NCBI GenBank assembly: GCA_031284385.1
Contig: JAISZZ010000157.1
Coordinates: 1 to 12,954, forward strand
DNA length: 12,954 bases
Direction: 5' to 3'
Source: Treponema sp.
GTDB lineage: Bacteria > Spirochaetota > Spirochaetia > Treponematales > Breznakiellaceae
The notes under the pieces were generated by a model that worked only from the letters and a program-made list of their open reading frames with translations, was not told where the DNA came from and did no database searches. The position numbers and the translations under genes are program-made. Each line of letters begins with the position of its first letter. Positions within the stretch are counted from its first letter, which is position 1. This document shows, piece by piece, positions 1 to 5,424 of the stretch.

Positions 1-141
1 TACCGCAAGGCCGTTTGCGTCCCCGCCCTTGTCGATGAATTCCGGCAGCACTTCTATGCCGGCGCCCGACTCGTCGCAGGCCCAAAACAGTCCCGCCGCC
101 AACACGATTGACGCGAGCCATACAAAATTACTCTTGTTCAT
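1..141 (-). CDS. Putative lipoprotein, N-terminal part only (runs off left edge)
   Basis: The 47 visible codons begin MNKSNFVWLASIVLAAG and give a lysine-containing n-region, a hydrophobic core and then LFWAC. Cys at residue 22 is a plausible lipidation site with a relaxed spirochaete-type lipobox. The start at 141 is supported by a strong GGAGG ribosome binding site at 148-152. After the Cys come acidic and glycine-rich residues, as expected for a mature lipoprotein. The body of the protein lies outside the window, so no function can be assigned. The ATG overlaps the stop codon of a 55-codon upstream ORF as ATGA, which suggests translational coupling if that ORF is real. The promoter at 312-341 probably drives it. 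Confidence 0.75.
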   Translation of the reverse strand, partial: MNKSNFVWLASIVLAAGLFWACDESGAGIEVLPEFIDKGGDANGLAV

Positions 142-305
142 AGTTTTCCTCCGTACATTTGCTTGAGAATGGGTTTTCCGGCGTTAAATCCTTGTATATG
201 TTTAAGTGAATTGTGTGTGTTAAATGGCGATGAACCGGGAACAACCGTGCCGCCGCGCCGCCTGTCAAAAGAGGTGTTGGGTGTGTCTGCCGCTGGGTTC
301 ATCAT
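138..305 (-). CDS. Possible small protein (55 aa), ATGA-coupled to the lipoprotein gene
   Basis: A 55-codon ORF starts MMNPAADTPNTSFDRRRGG and ends QMYGGKL. It fills the leader between the promoter at 312-341 and the lipoprotein gene. Its first ATG lies 6 nt past the TATATT -10 box, so the predicted transcript would begin on the start codon (leaderless). Its TGA stop overlaps the ATG of the lipoprotein gene by 4 nt (ATGA), and the lipoprotein SD lies in its last codons. The product is polar and basic, with no membrane segment or signal peptide, and I recognise no family. The same stretch could simply be a 164-nt untranslated leader. A longer version starting at 341 is unlikely because it would begin within the -35 box. 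Confidence 0.4.
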   Translation of the reverse strand: MMNPAADTPNTSFDRRRGGTVVPGSSPFNTHNSLKHIQGFNAGKPILKQMYGGKL

Positions 306-311
306 GTAGAC

Positions 312-341
312 AATATAGCACGGGATGGCGGGAAATGTCAA
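312..341 (-). promoter_or_regulatory. Sigma-70-type promoter for the left-edge lipoprotein gene
   Basis: Reading the minus strand, TTGACA (336-341) and TATATT (312-317) are separated by 18 nt. The -35 box is a full consensus match and the -10 has five of six consensus bases. Predicted transcription start is near 305, on the first ATG of the 55-codon ORF. The third copy of the 9-bp repeat in the inverted tandem repeat abuts the -35 box. Confidence 0.7.
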
Positions 342-342
342 G

Positions 343-415
343 CACGAACAGCACGAACAGCACGAACTTTTGAGGTTAAATCTGTAGTTTGTTTGTGTGG
401 TTCGTGTGGTTCGTG
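343..415. repeat. Inverted tandem repeat: three 9-bp units facing three 9-bp units
   Basis: CACGAAC occurs at 343-349, 352-358 and 361-367, an exact 9-nt period. The complementary GTTCGTG occurs at 409-415 and 400-406, with a one-mismatch copy GTTTGTG at 391-397, again with a 9-nt period. The two 25-nt arms can pair over three 7-bp blocks (one G-U) separated by 2-nt internal loops, with a 23-nt loop. It lies between the tpiA stop and the promoter of the left-edge lipoprotein gene. It could end tpiA transcription or act as a binding array, but no U-tract follows on either strand. Confidence 0.8.
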
Positions 416-434
416 GTTAAATTTATTCTGCTTT

Positions 435-449
435 GGGGTTTAATACCCC
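435..449. other. Short palindrome GGGGT-TTAAT-ACCCC after tpiA
   Basis: A 5-bp GC-rich inverted repeat with a 5-nt centre lies 8 nt past the tpiA stop codon. A U-tract is absent, so it is at best a weak terminator. The core GGTTTAATACC recurs at 10163-10173 in another intergenic region. This hints at a small dispersed motif rather than a one-off hairpin. Confidence 0.45.
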
Positions 450-457
450 GCCACAAA

Positions 458-1207
458 CTAAAACTTCGCTATCGGGACAAAAGTGTCCGCTTTGAGAGCC
501 GCGCCCCCGACAAGAGCGCCGTCAATATTTTCTTTTGACATCAACGCCGCCGCATTGTCAGGTTTTACCGAACCGCCGTACTGAATTATAATCTTTTTGG
601 CGGCATCGGCCCCATAGAGCTCGCCTATCACCTTGCGAATATAAGCATGTATTGCGTCCGCATCCTCAGGCGTGGCCGTCTTGCCAGTGCCAATCGCCCA
701 AACAGGCTCGTATGCTATCGTAACACGCGAAAGATCGGCAGCGCTTACCCCTTTAAGCCCTTCGACAGTTTGTTGTTTACATACGGCTTCCGCCTTACCC
801 GCTTCCCGCTCTTCCAGCAGCTCGCCAACGCAAAGAATTACGTCAAAGCCATGTTTAAGCGCGAGATGTACCTTGCGATTGATAAGGCCATCATCCTCTT
901 TATAAAGATGCCGGCGCTCGCTATGCCCCAGAATTACGGTTTGAACACCCAAATCTTTGAGCTGAAGCACGGAGACCTCGCCCGTATGCGCACCCTGCTC
1001 CTCAACCGCGCAGTTCTGCGCCCCCAACAAAATGTTGCTGCCCTTGACAACCGCCGCGACAGTCTCAAGCGCTGTAAAACTGGGGGCGACAAGGTATTTA
1101 TGCTTGCCGTCTTTCAACGCCGCTACGAGTTCCTTAGCGAGGGCAGCCGCTTCCGCCCTCGTCTTGTGCATCTTCCAGTTACCCGCGATAAAATAATCTC
1201 TTGCCAT
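458..1207 (-). CDS. tpiA: Triosephosphate isomerase
   Basis: Interconverts dihydroxyacetone phosphate and glyceraldehyde 3-phosphate in cytoplasmic glycolysis. The 249-aa length is normal for the family and the chain is complete. Visible active-site elements are N10 and K12 in GNWKMHK, the electrophile H95 in ILGHSERR, and the catalytic base E167 in AYEPVWAIGTGKT, which opens the flexible loop. The phosphate-binding GGSVKPDN (211-218) and GGAALK (234-239) are also present. The start is fixed by an AGGAGG ribosome binding site about 6 nt upstream and by the usual N-terminus. It appears to be transcribed alone from a promoter at 1258-1286. The upstream DUF3842 gene reads in the same direction 182 nt away. 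Confidence 0.98.
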   Translation of the reverse strand: MARDYFIAGNWKMHKTRAEAAALAKELVAALKDGKHKYLVAPSFTALETVAAVVKGSNILLGAQNCAVEEQGAHTGEVSVLQLKDLGVQTVILGHSERRHLYKEDDGLINRKVHLALKHGFDVILCVGELLEEREAGKAEAVCKQQTVEGLKGVSAADLSRVTIAYEPVWAIGTGKTATPEDADAIHAYIRKVIGELYGADAAKKIIIQYGGSVKPDNAAALMSKENIDGALVGGAALKADTFVPIAKF

Positions 1208-1257
1208 TTTATCCTCCTAAAAAAAATTTGATACCGGAGGCAGTTCCAAAATATCAG

Positions 1258-1286
1258 ATTTTAGAATCAGCTCACCAGCCTGTAAA
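1258..1286 (-). promoter_or_regulatory. Promoter of tpiA
   Basis: On the minus strand TTTACA (1281-1286) and TAAAAT (1258-1263) are 17 nt apart, each one mismatch from consensus. The predicted start near 1251 gives a leader of about 44 nt ending in the tpiA AGGAGG site. The 182-nt gap to the upstream DUF3842 gene is consistent with an independent promoter. Confidence 0.6.
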
Positions 1287-1389
1287 TCTGAAAAGAGCGG
1301 CGATCTAACAGTCCCGCCTTGTCATACTGTTTTGAGGGTAATTTGCACGCTGTTCCGGCATAAATCCACAACAAACGCCGTGCACCCGT

Positions 1390-1830
1390 TCAAACCCGCC
1401 CATCAAGTCTCTCCAATGCCAACTCGACGGCACGTTCTATCATCTTGGCAAGCGGCAGGCCGTCCAGACCGGCCAAAGTCAGGTGGTCGTTTTGCAGAGG
1501 GAGCAGGATACGCTCGCCCGGCGCAGCCAGAATCGCTTCGGCCATAGCGCAGGTAATCTCGCCCATCATACTGTTCCCTATAATTATACCGATTGGGCCA
1601 ACAATAATATCGCCCAGTCCCACCGAATACCGGATGGCATTTTCACCGGAAGCGCCGCGGTGAGCGCCGGCCTTGACCATTCTTTCTACGGCAACAGAAT
1701 TTGTACCAAGCGCTATTATTTCAACATTCTCGCCCGCCGCTTCGCGCAGTTTCCCTACAAGCTGGACACCTATACCGCCACCCATACCATCCACGACAAC
1801 TATAGTTTTTTCACGCCGCTTTGCCTGCAT
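1390..1830 (-). CDS. DUF3842 family protein of unknown function
   Basis: A 146-aa soluble protein that I recognise as the DUF3842 family, known mainly from clostridia and spirochaetes. Near the N-terminus, IVVVDGMGGGIG (residues 10-21) resembles the glycine-rich turn after the first beta strand of a Rossmann-type nucleotide-binding fold. Conserved family stretches follow: EIIALGTNS, KAGAHRGASGENAI and IIVGPIGIIIGNSMMGE. No catalytic function is established. There is no signal peptide or membrane segment; the hydrophobic IIVGPIGIII stretch is a probable buried strand. The gene starts 7 nt after the clpP stop with no convincing SD sequence, so it is probably co-transcribed and perhaps translationally coupled with clpP. 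Confidence 0.85.
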   Translation of the reverse strand: MQAKRREKTIVVVDGMGGGIGVQLVGKLREAAGENVEIIALGTNSVAVERMVKAGAHRGASGENAIRYSVGLGDIIVGPIGIIIGNSMMGEITCAMAEAILAAPGERILLPLQNDHLTLAGLDGLPLAKMIERAVELALERLDGRV

Positions 1831-1837
1831 AGAGTTG

Positions 1838-2491
1838 TCAGCCTATCTCATCGCGGGATGTTATCACACGTGAAATAAGGCCGTAACTTACAGCCTCGCC
1901 GGCAGTCATCCAGTAATCACGGTCAGTGTCTTTTTCAACCTGAGTCTTGTTCTGCCCCGTTTCGTCCGCTATCAGAATGTTTATCTTTTCGCGGAGCTTT
2001 TCAAGCTCGCGAGCGTGAATTTCAATGTCGGTAGCAACACCGCGTATGCCAGACAGGGGCTGGTGTATCAAGTAATGGCTGTTCGGCAGTCCCACGCGCC
2101 GGTCTTTCGGGGCGGCAAGCAGTATAATCGCCGCTGCGCTTGCTACAAGACCCATACCGATTGTCCAAACCGGCGGTTTTACAAAACGTATCATGTCAAA
2201 AATAGCGAATCCCGCGTCGGCGTCTCCGCCGGGAGAATCTATAAACAACTTGACAGGTTCATCACCCGCGTTTTCAAGCAGTAAAAGCTGCCGTATCGTC
2301 CGCTCCGCAAGATCTTTTTTTATTTCGCCGGACAGCAGAATCGTCCGCGTTTTAAGCATCTTATCGGAAAGAGAATCGGAAGATTTTTTTTTCGCGTCTT
2401 CTTTTTCATCGCCGTCTTCATCACACCCGTTATATTGCGGCGCAAGACGCGAATTCATACCCGTTTCGGTCAATTTCTGTATCTCAATCAT
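1838..2491 (-). CDS. clpP: ATP-dependent Clp protease proteolytic subunit (ClpP-type serine protease)
   Basis: ClpP forms tetradecameric chambers that degrade proteins unfolded by Clp ATPases. With the start chosen here (217 aa), the catalytic triad is visible: S118 in GLVASAAA, H143 in LIHQPLSG and D188 in VEKDTDRD. The oxyanion SPGG is at 86-89. The segment SDSLSDKMLKTRTILLSGEI, where family similarity begins, is preceded by an unusual acidic/lysine stretch (residues 24-37). The reading frame stays open to 2617, but the promoter at 2498-2526 lies within that extension, so the longer protein is unlikely. Starting at 2491 makes the gene leaderless. A start at 2458 (206 aa) is the alternative. 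Neither has a clear SD. Treponemes often have two ClpP paralogues, and this sequence alone does not say which one this is. Confidence 0.9.
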   Translation of the reverse strand: MIEIQKLTETGMNSRLAPQYNGCDEDGDEKEDAKKKSSDSLSDKMLKTRTILLSGEIKKDLAERTIRQLLLLENAGDEPVKLFIDSPGGDADAGFAIFDMIRFVKPPVWTIGMGLVASAAAIILLAAPKDRRVGLPNSHYLIHQPLSGIRGVATDIEIHARELEKLREKINILIADETGQNKTQVEKDTDRDYWMTAGEAVSYGLISRVITSRDEIG

Positions 2492-2497
2492 GCTAAA

Positions 2498-2526
2498 ATT
2501 ATAAAAAAACACGCTCATCTTATCAA
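2498..2526 (-). promoter_or_regulatory. Promoter of clpP-DUF3842
   Basis: On the minus strand TTGATA (2521-2526) and a perfect TATAAT (2498-2503) are 17 nt apart. The predicted start lies around 2491, on the ATG used for clpP here. The match falls inside the over-long open frame, which argues against any clpP start upstream of it. Confidence 0.7.
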
Positions 2527-2553
2527 GTAGCGGAATTCCATGCCAAAAAACAT

Positions 2554-2584
2554 CTGCATCACCTGCGTCTCCTGCGTCTCCTGC
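2554..2584. repeat. 9-bp tandem repeat between divergent promoters
   Basis: CTGCGTCTC occurs at 2563-2571 and 2572-2580, preceded by a 7/9 copy (CTGCATCAC, 2554-2562) and followed by a partial copy. It lies between the -35 boxes of the divergent clpP and lipoprotein promoters. Copy-number change would alter the spacing between the two promoters. Confidence 0.7.
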
Positions 2585-2599
2585 CATATCCGCGAACCC

Positions 2600-2628
2600 T
2601 TGACATCTAAAAACCACTTACATAAAAT
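2600..2628 (+). promoter_or_regulatory. Promoter of the 2694-3578 lipoprotein gene
   Basis: TTGACA (2600-2605), a 17-nt spacer and TAAAAT (2623-2628) form a near-consensus housekeeping promoter. The predicted start near 2635 gives a leader of about 59 nt ending in an AGGTGG ribosome binding site. Confidence 0.7.
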
Positions 2629-2693
2629 CGCATATAGTGAAACTAATAAAACTGGTATGCGTACCATACAGACAAATATAATAGGTGGTTTTT

Positions 2694-3578
2694 ATGAAAT
2701 TAAAGGCAGTGGATTCAAGGCCGGTAGAGATTCGGTTGATATTAGGAATGCTTACATCGTTAATAATGACATTCATGTGTTCCTGTGATGTACCGATAGA
2801 CAGGGGCGTGTTCAACCCAACCAGCGTAGCGCCGGATCAATTGGTTGAAGTAAGAATCGCTCCAAATCTAGCTATCTCCAAAGTTGATAACTATCAAGTG
2901 TACTGGACTCGTCCGGACAACAATTATTCTCAGGTGGTAAAAATGTCGCCCGGTATACATATGTTCGAAATCCAGTATAACGATGGAAACACATGGACAA
3001 TGCAGCCAATTTCCGCAATCGCAAAATTTGTAACAGGCAGCCGCTACACCATCAATCAAAGCATCAGCGGAGCAAACATAGCCATACAGATAAGCGCCAA
3101 GAAGGGCGGCGTGGAAGAAAGCGCCCTTTTCAACATGAATTCGCTCTCTAATGATGACGGTCCGCTTGCCGCCTATGTTAAAAGTGTTTTTAATCCTACT
3201 CTTGTCAATGCTGAGGGCAAAACACTGTTGACTAACGACAGTGAGGAAATTTTATTTGAACACGACCTTGTGTACCACAAGACGGATAAAAAAACCGGCA
3301 AAAAAACTGAAGGGCGTTACGCGATAGAGATGGATTTTGCAATGGGCGGCAGAATATACTTTTTTGAAATACCGCTGAACACGCTTTCCAGCGAAGACTT
3401 TCTAGCCAGCAATTTTAGACAAACCGCACAAATAGTGGCTTCGCCCGTGCAATGCGACGGAAAAACTGTTACATACCAGTATTCCAAACCCGAAAGTATC
3501 GCGGGACAAGAAGCCGTTTACTCAATCACGGATTTATCTCCACCGGCAAACGATGCAAACGATGCAAACAAGGAGTAA
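2694..3578 (+). CDS. Putative lipoprotein, function unknown
   Basis: A 294-aa protein with a 31-residue signal sequence. A charged n-region (MKLKAVDSRPVEIR) leads into a hydrophobic core LILGMLTSLIMTFM and then MCSC. C31 is the likely lipidated residue, with S30 at -1; C29 is a poorer fit. The mature part is hydrophilic, without further membrane segments, and resembles a beta-rich surface or periplasmic domain. I recognise no enzyme motif. The start at 2694 is preferred over an in-frame GTG at 2685 because AGGTGG lies 6-8 nt ahead of the ATG and would overlap the GTG. The C-terminus ends in an Asn-Asp-Ala repeat encoded by a 9-bp DNA repeat. The gene has its own strong promoter and no obvious operon partner. 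Confidence 0.88.
   Translation: MKLKAVDSRPVEIRLILGMLTSLIMTFMCSCDVPIDRGVFNPTSVAPDQLVEVRIAPNLAISKVDNYQVYWTRPDNNYSQVVKMSPGIHMFEIQYNDGNTWTMQPISAIAKFVTGSRYTINQSISGANIAIQISAKKGGVEESALFNMNSLSNDDGPLAAYVKSVFNPTLVNAEGKTLLTNDSEEILFEHDLVYHKTDKKTGKKTEGRYAIEMDFAMGGRIYFFEIPLNTLSSEDFLASNFRQTAQIVASPVQCDGKTVTYQYSKPESIAGQEAVYSITDLSPPANDANDANKE
3546..3569 (+). repeat. 9-bp tandem repeat in the lipoprotein 3' end
   Basis: GCAAACGAT is repeated at 3546-3554 and 3555-3563, with a partial third copy (GCAAAC) at 3564-3569. The unit length is three codons, so copy-number changes would add or remove Ala-Asn-Asp without shifting frame. Confidence 0.65.
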
Positions 3579-3589
3579 ACGCAACTTTC

Positions 3590-3618
3590 TTGACAGAAAC
3601 TATGGCATATTCTATGTT
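3590..3618 (+). promoter_or_regulatory. Promoter for the acidic-protein gene
   Basis: TTGACA (3590-3595), a 17-nt spacer and TATGTT (3613-3618). The predicted start near 3625 falls at the base of the hairpin at 3626-3660, leaving a leader of about 74 nt. A second AT-rich box, TATAAT at 3679-3684, has no matching -35. Confidence 0.55.
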
Positions 3619-3625
3619 TTTATGA

Positions 3626-3660
3626 GCCGCTTTATAAATGTTATTTAGGGGGAAAGCGGC
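3626..3660 (+). other. Hairpin in the leader of the acidic-protein gene (or lipoprotein terminator)
   Basis: GCCGCTTT (3626-3633) and AAAGCGGC (3653-3660) are perfect 8-bp complements with a 19-nt loop. If the promoter at 3590-3618 is used, the transcript would begin right at this stem, which could stabilise the mRNA 5' end. The downstream sequence GCTATTTTATT is moderately T-rich. A leaky terminator for the lipoprotein gene, or an attenuator, is therefore the other reading. Confidence 0.5.
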
Positions 3661-3698
3661 GCTATTTTATTAACATTTTATAATTTACGGAGAGTTTT

Positions 3699-4028
3699 AT
3701 GGTTCGAAAAAATGCTATGCCTGCCGCTTTAACTGCGGTTGTCAACGCGGCGCATCTGTTTTTTTGGTTTTTTTGTGTTCGAAAAGAAAAATTGGTAACA
3801 AGCTATGCGCTTTCTCACGATGAGGATGATGAGGATTACAGCGACGAAGACGATTTCGACGATTATGACGACGACGAGGACGACTTTGACGATGATGACG
3901 AGGACGATGATGATTTTGATGACGATGATGAGGAAGACGACTTCGACGATGATGATGATGATGACGATTTTGAAGACGATGATGACTTTGAAGATGATGA
4001 TTTTGAGGATTACGACGAAGAAGCCTAG
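3699..4028 (+). CDS. Hyperacidic Asp/Phe-repeat protein with one hydrophobic segment
   Basis: This 109-aa protein has two parts. Residues 1-39 include a hydrophobic stretch at about 9-26 (ALTAVVNAAHLFFWFFC) flanked by basic residues (VRK before, VRKEK after). It could be a membrane anchor or an uncleaved signal. C26 has no good lipobox. Residues 41-109 are almost pure Asp and Glu: 57 acidic residues of 69, ten evenly scattered aromatics (Phe or Tyr at 47, 53, 56, 63, 73, 82, 91, 97, 102, 105), one Ser and a final Ala. In the middle the aromatics recur every 9-10 residues. GGAG at 3689-3692 supports this start; Met7 is an alternative. No family is recognised. It may bind cations or basic proteins, or mimic nucleic acid, but that is inference. 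The GAY-rich DNA is prone to slippage. Confidence 0.75.
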   Translation: MVRKNAMPAALTAVVNAAHLFFWFFCVRKEKLVTSYALSHDEDDEDYSDEDDFDDYDDDEDDFDDDDEDDDDFDDDDEEDDFDDDDDDDDFEDDDDFEDDDFEDYDEEA

Positions 4029-4068
4029 TATTCGAAATTGTACCGGTGAATTTTAATTTTGAGCATAT

Positions 4069-4085
4069 CCGGCGCTACGCGCCGG
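4069..4085. terminator. Strong GC hairpin after the acidic-protein gene
   Basis: CCGGCGC-TAC-GCGCCGG is a perfect 7-bp GC stem with a 3-nt loop, 41 nt past the acidic-protein stop and between convergent genes. GCCGG just downstream (4086-4090) could form an alternative longer pairing. No U-tract follows in either direction, so intrinsic termination is plausible but unproven. It could equally be a REP-like palindrome. Confidence 0.4.
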
Positions 4086-4097
4086 GCCGGTATACAC

Positions 4098-4150
4098 AGG
4101 GATAGCCTCGCTGCCTTAAATTTGGCGTAACGTATGTTTGAACTATCCCT
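4098..4150. repeat. 8-bp inverted repeat AGGGATAG / CTATCCCT
   Basis: Perfect 8-bp complementary arms at 4098-4105 and 4143-4150 enclose 37 nt in the convergent intergenic region. It may be part of a larger transcript-end structure with the neighbouring hairpins. There is no gene or mobile-element signature inside. Confidence 0.45.
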
Positions 4151-4174
4151 ACGCGAATTATTCCTAAATTTTTT

Positions 4175-4200
4175 GCAAAATCCACAAGCTAAAATTTTGC
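4175..4200. terminator. AT-rich hairpin downstream of the sirtuin gene
   Basis: GCAAAAT (4175-4181) and ATTTTGC (4194-4200) form a 7-bp stem with a 12-nt loop, 50 nt beyond the end of the minus-strand operon. On the minus strand the sequence after the stem is A-rich, not T-rich, so it is only a weak terminator candidate. No better one was seen for the operon. Confidence 0.3.
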
Positions 4201-4250
4201 GCGTCCCAGTTAAAGCGGGCTGTCTTCAGCGGGATTATCAAACAGTCGCC

Positions 4251-5009
4251 TTATCTGTTGGGGTCGCAATCCAACAATTTTTTAATACCTGCAAAGACAG
4301 GCTCCAATTCGTCAAACCGCATATCGGCGCGGCCATCCAGCGGTGTGGGCATATTGTTTACAATTATCAGTTTACCGCCATGCCTAAGCGTACTTTCTGG
4401 AATACCCGCAGCGGGATAAACGGTAAGGCTGGTGCCTAACACCAGCATCAAATCGGCGGACGACGCTTCACTCTCCGCTTCACGCAGCGCATTGATAGGC
4501 AGTCTTTCTCCAAAAAATGTAATCGCGGGTTTCATCACGCCGCCGCATTTTGGGCAACGCGGCAACTCGCCTTTCTTAACAATCGCGGCGGCATCCTTAA
4601 AACTCATCCTAACGCCGCTGCACGAAAGGCAGTAATGCGGCTCAGGCGAACCGTGTACCTCGATAACACGTTCACTCCCGCCTTTTTGGTGCAACAAGTC
4701 TATATTCTGCGTTATTACCGCCTTTAAATAACCGCGTTTTTCCAGTTCTCCAAGCGTTGTATGGACTATCGAAGCCTGCCGCTCGTCCACATTATATATG
4801 AATGCGCCCGCCATTTTGTAGTAATAGGACGGATCCTGTTCAAAGTAGTCTATATCAAACATTTTTTCCGCGTCCATATCGTTGTAAAGTCCATTTTTTC
4901 CGCGAAAATCCCTTATACCAGACAACGTGCTAACCCCCGCGCCCGTCAACGCGACACAATGCTTGGCCGACACAATTTTGTCAAACAAAATCTTGATTTC
5001 ATCCTGCAT
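4251..5009 (-). CDS. Sir2-family NAD-dependent protein deacylase (sirtuin)
   Basis: Removes acyl groups from lysines using NAD, releasing nicotinamide and O-acyl-ADP-ribose. The 252-aa chain covers a complete bacterial sirtuin: [15 protein letters not shown] (23-37) binds NAD, TQNID (100-104) follows, and H119 in EVHG is the catalytic base. Four zinc cysteines are C127/C130 and C152/C155. [11 protein letters not shown] (192-202) and VNN (217-219) complete the NAD site. One oddity is Arg33 in GIRDFR, where GIPDFR is usual. The gene starts 19 nt after rsfS with a purine-rich AAGGGG site, as the last gene of the operon. Sharing a transcript with nadD puts an NAD consumer beside an NAD-synthesis enzyme. 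Substrate class (acetyl or succinyl) cannot be judged. Confidence 0.95.
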   Translation of the reverse strand: MQDEIKILFDKIVSAKHCVALTGAGVSTLSGIRDFRGKNGLYNDMDAEKMFDIDYFEQDPSYYYKMAGAFIYNVDERQASIVHTTLGELEKRGYLKAVITQNIDLLHQKGGSERVIEVHGSPEPHYCLSCSGVRMSFKDAAAIVKKGELPRCPKCGGVMKPAITFFGERLPINALREAESEASSADLMLVLGTSLTVYPAAGIPESTLRHGGKLIIVNNMPTPLDGRADMRFDELEPVFAGIKKLLDCDPNR

Positions 5010-5028
5010 AATTTTACCCCTTTAACCG

Positions 5029-5424
5029 CTAAAGTTTGATAAGAACACCGCCGTTCCAAAGATTTTCCAATTCATAAAACGCGCGCGTTGCTTCCGTCAT
5101 AAGGTGAACCGCCATAAAGCCTAAATCACAAATATTCCAGCCATCCCCGCCGGCAGTTTTTTTACCGTTTCCGTGTAAAATAGGCAGACTATTTTCAACC
5201 GCAAAATCTTTAATGCGGCGCTGCAAACCTAAAAGATGCGCGCCGCTTGTAACTGTGGCTATCACAAAAAAATCCGTCCACATAGAAAGCTCACGCAAAT
5301 CAATAATTACAACATCAACGCCATTATGCTCATGTAACAGCCTGCCTAGATCCATAGCTGTAGCCGCTGCGTCCATCCGCCCTGTTTTAAGCCGCGTCTG
5401 TTCAACCTTGAGTGTATCGTCCAT
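5029..5424 (-). CDS. rsfS: Ribosomal silencing factor RsfS
   Basis: RsfS (DUF143/Iojap family) binds ribosomal protein uL14 on the large subunit and blocks subunit joining when nutrients are short. The 131-aa chain carries the family core VVIIDLRELSMWTDFFVIAT (38-57). It continues through TSGAHLLGLQRRI to GDGWNICDLGFMAVHLM and an aromatic FYELENLW near the C-terminus, all typical. The start at 5424 has an AGGGA site about 7 nt upstream and overlaps the end of the LCP gene by 23 nt, implying coupling. Met17 is a weaker alternative. The order nadD-yqeK-rsfS matches that of Bacillus subtilis except for the LCP gene inserted here. Confidence 0.95.
   Translation of the reverse strand: MDDTLKVEQTRLKTGRMDAAATAMDLGRLLHEHNGVDVVIIDLRELSMWTDFFVIATVTSGAHLLGLQRRIKDFAVENSLPILHGNGKKTAGGDGWNICDLGFMAVHLMTEATRAFYELENLWNGGVLIKL

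Noticed and set aside
343..415. CRISPR array
   Set aside because: Units are 9 bp, adjacent and inverted between arms; there are no 25-40 bp repeats with unique spacers and no cas genes.
647..1231. Long plus-strand open frames across the tpiA gene
   Set aside because: They are antisense shadows of tpiA, which has all catalytic motifs and a strong SD; they show no family resemblance and no SD.
3805..4056. 83-aa Met/Thr-rich frame overlapping the acidic protein
   Set aside because: It is the shifted reading of the GAY repeat (ATG and ACG codons); low complexity, and its start lacks an SD, unlike the acidic frame.
4098..4150. Terminal inverted repeats of a miniature insertion sequence
   Set aside because: Arms are only 8 bp, no flanking target duplication was seen, and the 37-nt interior is too short to support the claim.
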